Assembly (NCBI GenBank): GCA_050725495.1
Contig: JBOHHM010000106.1
Location: 1 to 5,524, forward strand
Length of the DNA stretch: 5,524 nt
Origin: JBOHHM01 sp050725495
GTDB lineage: Bacteria; Pseudomonadota; Gammaproteobacteria; Burkholderiales; Burkholderiaceae_C
Reading direction: 5' to 3'
Shown piece by piece: positions 5,133 through 5,524 of the stretch. The position numbers were made by a program, and so were the translations under genes. The notes beneath the pieces are model-generated. The model was not told the DNA's origin. It made no database searches and was given only the letters and a program-made list of their open reading frames with translations. Numbering within the stretch: position 1 is the stretch's first letter; each line of letters begins with the position of its first letter.

Positions 5133-5524
5133 ATGACCCGCTATCTGTTGTCACGTCTCATGGGCATGCTGGTGGTCATGTCCCTCGTGGCGGTCATCGT
5201 GTTTGTGCTCACGCGCGCCGCGTCGGGCGACCCCGTCACGGTGCTGCTGGGCGACCAGGCGACGGCTGAAGACATTGCCCGCGTGCAAAAAGAGTATGGC
5301 CTGGACAAGCCGCTGCCGGTGCAGTTTGGCTACTGGCTCAAGGAGCTGTCGCAGGGCAACCTGGGCCAGTCCATCTTCCTGCAACGCCCGGTGACGCAGG
5401 CGCTGTGGGAGCGGGCCGAGCCCACCACCTTGCTGGCCCTGCTGTCCATGCTGATTGCCGCCGGCATTGGCGTGCCCTGCGGCATTGTCTCGGCGGTCTT
5501 TCGCGGCAAGCTCGTCGACCAGGC
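5133..5524 (+). CDS. DppB/OppB-type ABC transporter permease, N-terminal part (runs off the window)
   Basis: The first 130 residues of an inner-membrane permease are visible, roughly 40% of the usual length of somewhat over 300. The N-terminus MTRYLLSRL followed by a hydrophobic helix (about 11-28) and LTRAASGDP is typical of DppB, OppB and GsiC proteins. The periplasmic segment EDIARVQKEYGLDKPLPVQF with GYWLKELSQGNLGQSI (47-81) is the conserved motif preceding the transport domain, and a second membrane helix spans about 99-120. A purine-rich AGAG (5121-5124) lies 8 nt before the ATG, a weak ribosome-binding site. It pairs with the upstream binding protein and presumably with a DppC-like permease and ATPases beyond the edge. 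The frame is open to the last base with no defect. Confident in family; substrate unknown. Confidence 0.93.
   Translation, partial: MTRYLLSRLMGMLVVMSLVAVIVFVLTRAASGDPVTVLLGDQATAEDIARVQKEYGLDKPLPVQFGYWLKELSQGNLGQSIFLQRPVTQALWERAEPTTLLALLSMLIAAGIGVPCGIVSAVFRGKLVDQ

Noticed and set aside
5113..5136. Short frame ATG GTT AAA ... TGA overlapping the permease start
   Set aside because: Seven codons with no preceding ribosome-binding site; translational coupling through the ATGA overlap is conceivable but unsupported.

Overview
The window reads as ordinary chromosomal DNA from a high-GC betaproteobacterium, most likely Burkholderiales and probably the family Comamonadaceae. The grounds are the G/C-rich third codon positions, the close family character of the proteins, and two intergenic repeats (36-110 and about 5001-5096) whose wording I recall from Comamonadaceae genomes. 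That assignment rests on recollection and inference; no search was run. I see no tRNA, rRNA, CRISPR array, transposase or phage gene.

Layout. Bases 1-160 lie downstream of the first gene and hold a nested hairpin repeat. A Slt-type lytic murein transglycosylase runs leftward (161-2224). Head to head with it, only 10 bp away, a 5-formyltetrahydrofolate cyclo-ligase runs rightward (2235-2810). A 70-bp gap with inverted repeats separates it from a convergent Rid-family (YjgF/YER057c/UK114) protein (2881-3270, leftward). A 172-bp A/T-rich divergent control region follows (3271-3442). Then come a periplasmic solute-binding protein of the peptide/opine/nickel ABC class (3443-4999), a 133-bp gap filled by a hairpin-rich repeat, and the first 130 codons of a DppB/OppB-type permease (5133 to the window edge).

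How the parts work together. The left half is housekeeping: periplasmic peptidoglycan cleavage and cytoplasmic folate salvage. These two genes are not functionally linked beyond sharing a very tight start region. The right half looks like the start of an inducible uptake locus. The binding protein and permease (with ATPases presumably beyond the edge) would import a peptide-like or amino-acid-derived solute. The divergent Rid protein would deal with a reactive enamine/imine or related intermediate made during its breakdown.

The most interesting sequence is the Rid/transporter control region. It holds a perfect 16-bp palindrome (3361-3376) flanked by two near-identical 15-bp imperfect palindromes (3330-3344 and 3413-3427) exactly 83 bp apart. 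The three centres fall close to whole helical turns from each other, which suggests one regulator, perhaps two, acting on both promoters. I find no evidence of a wholly new biological system.
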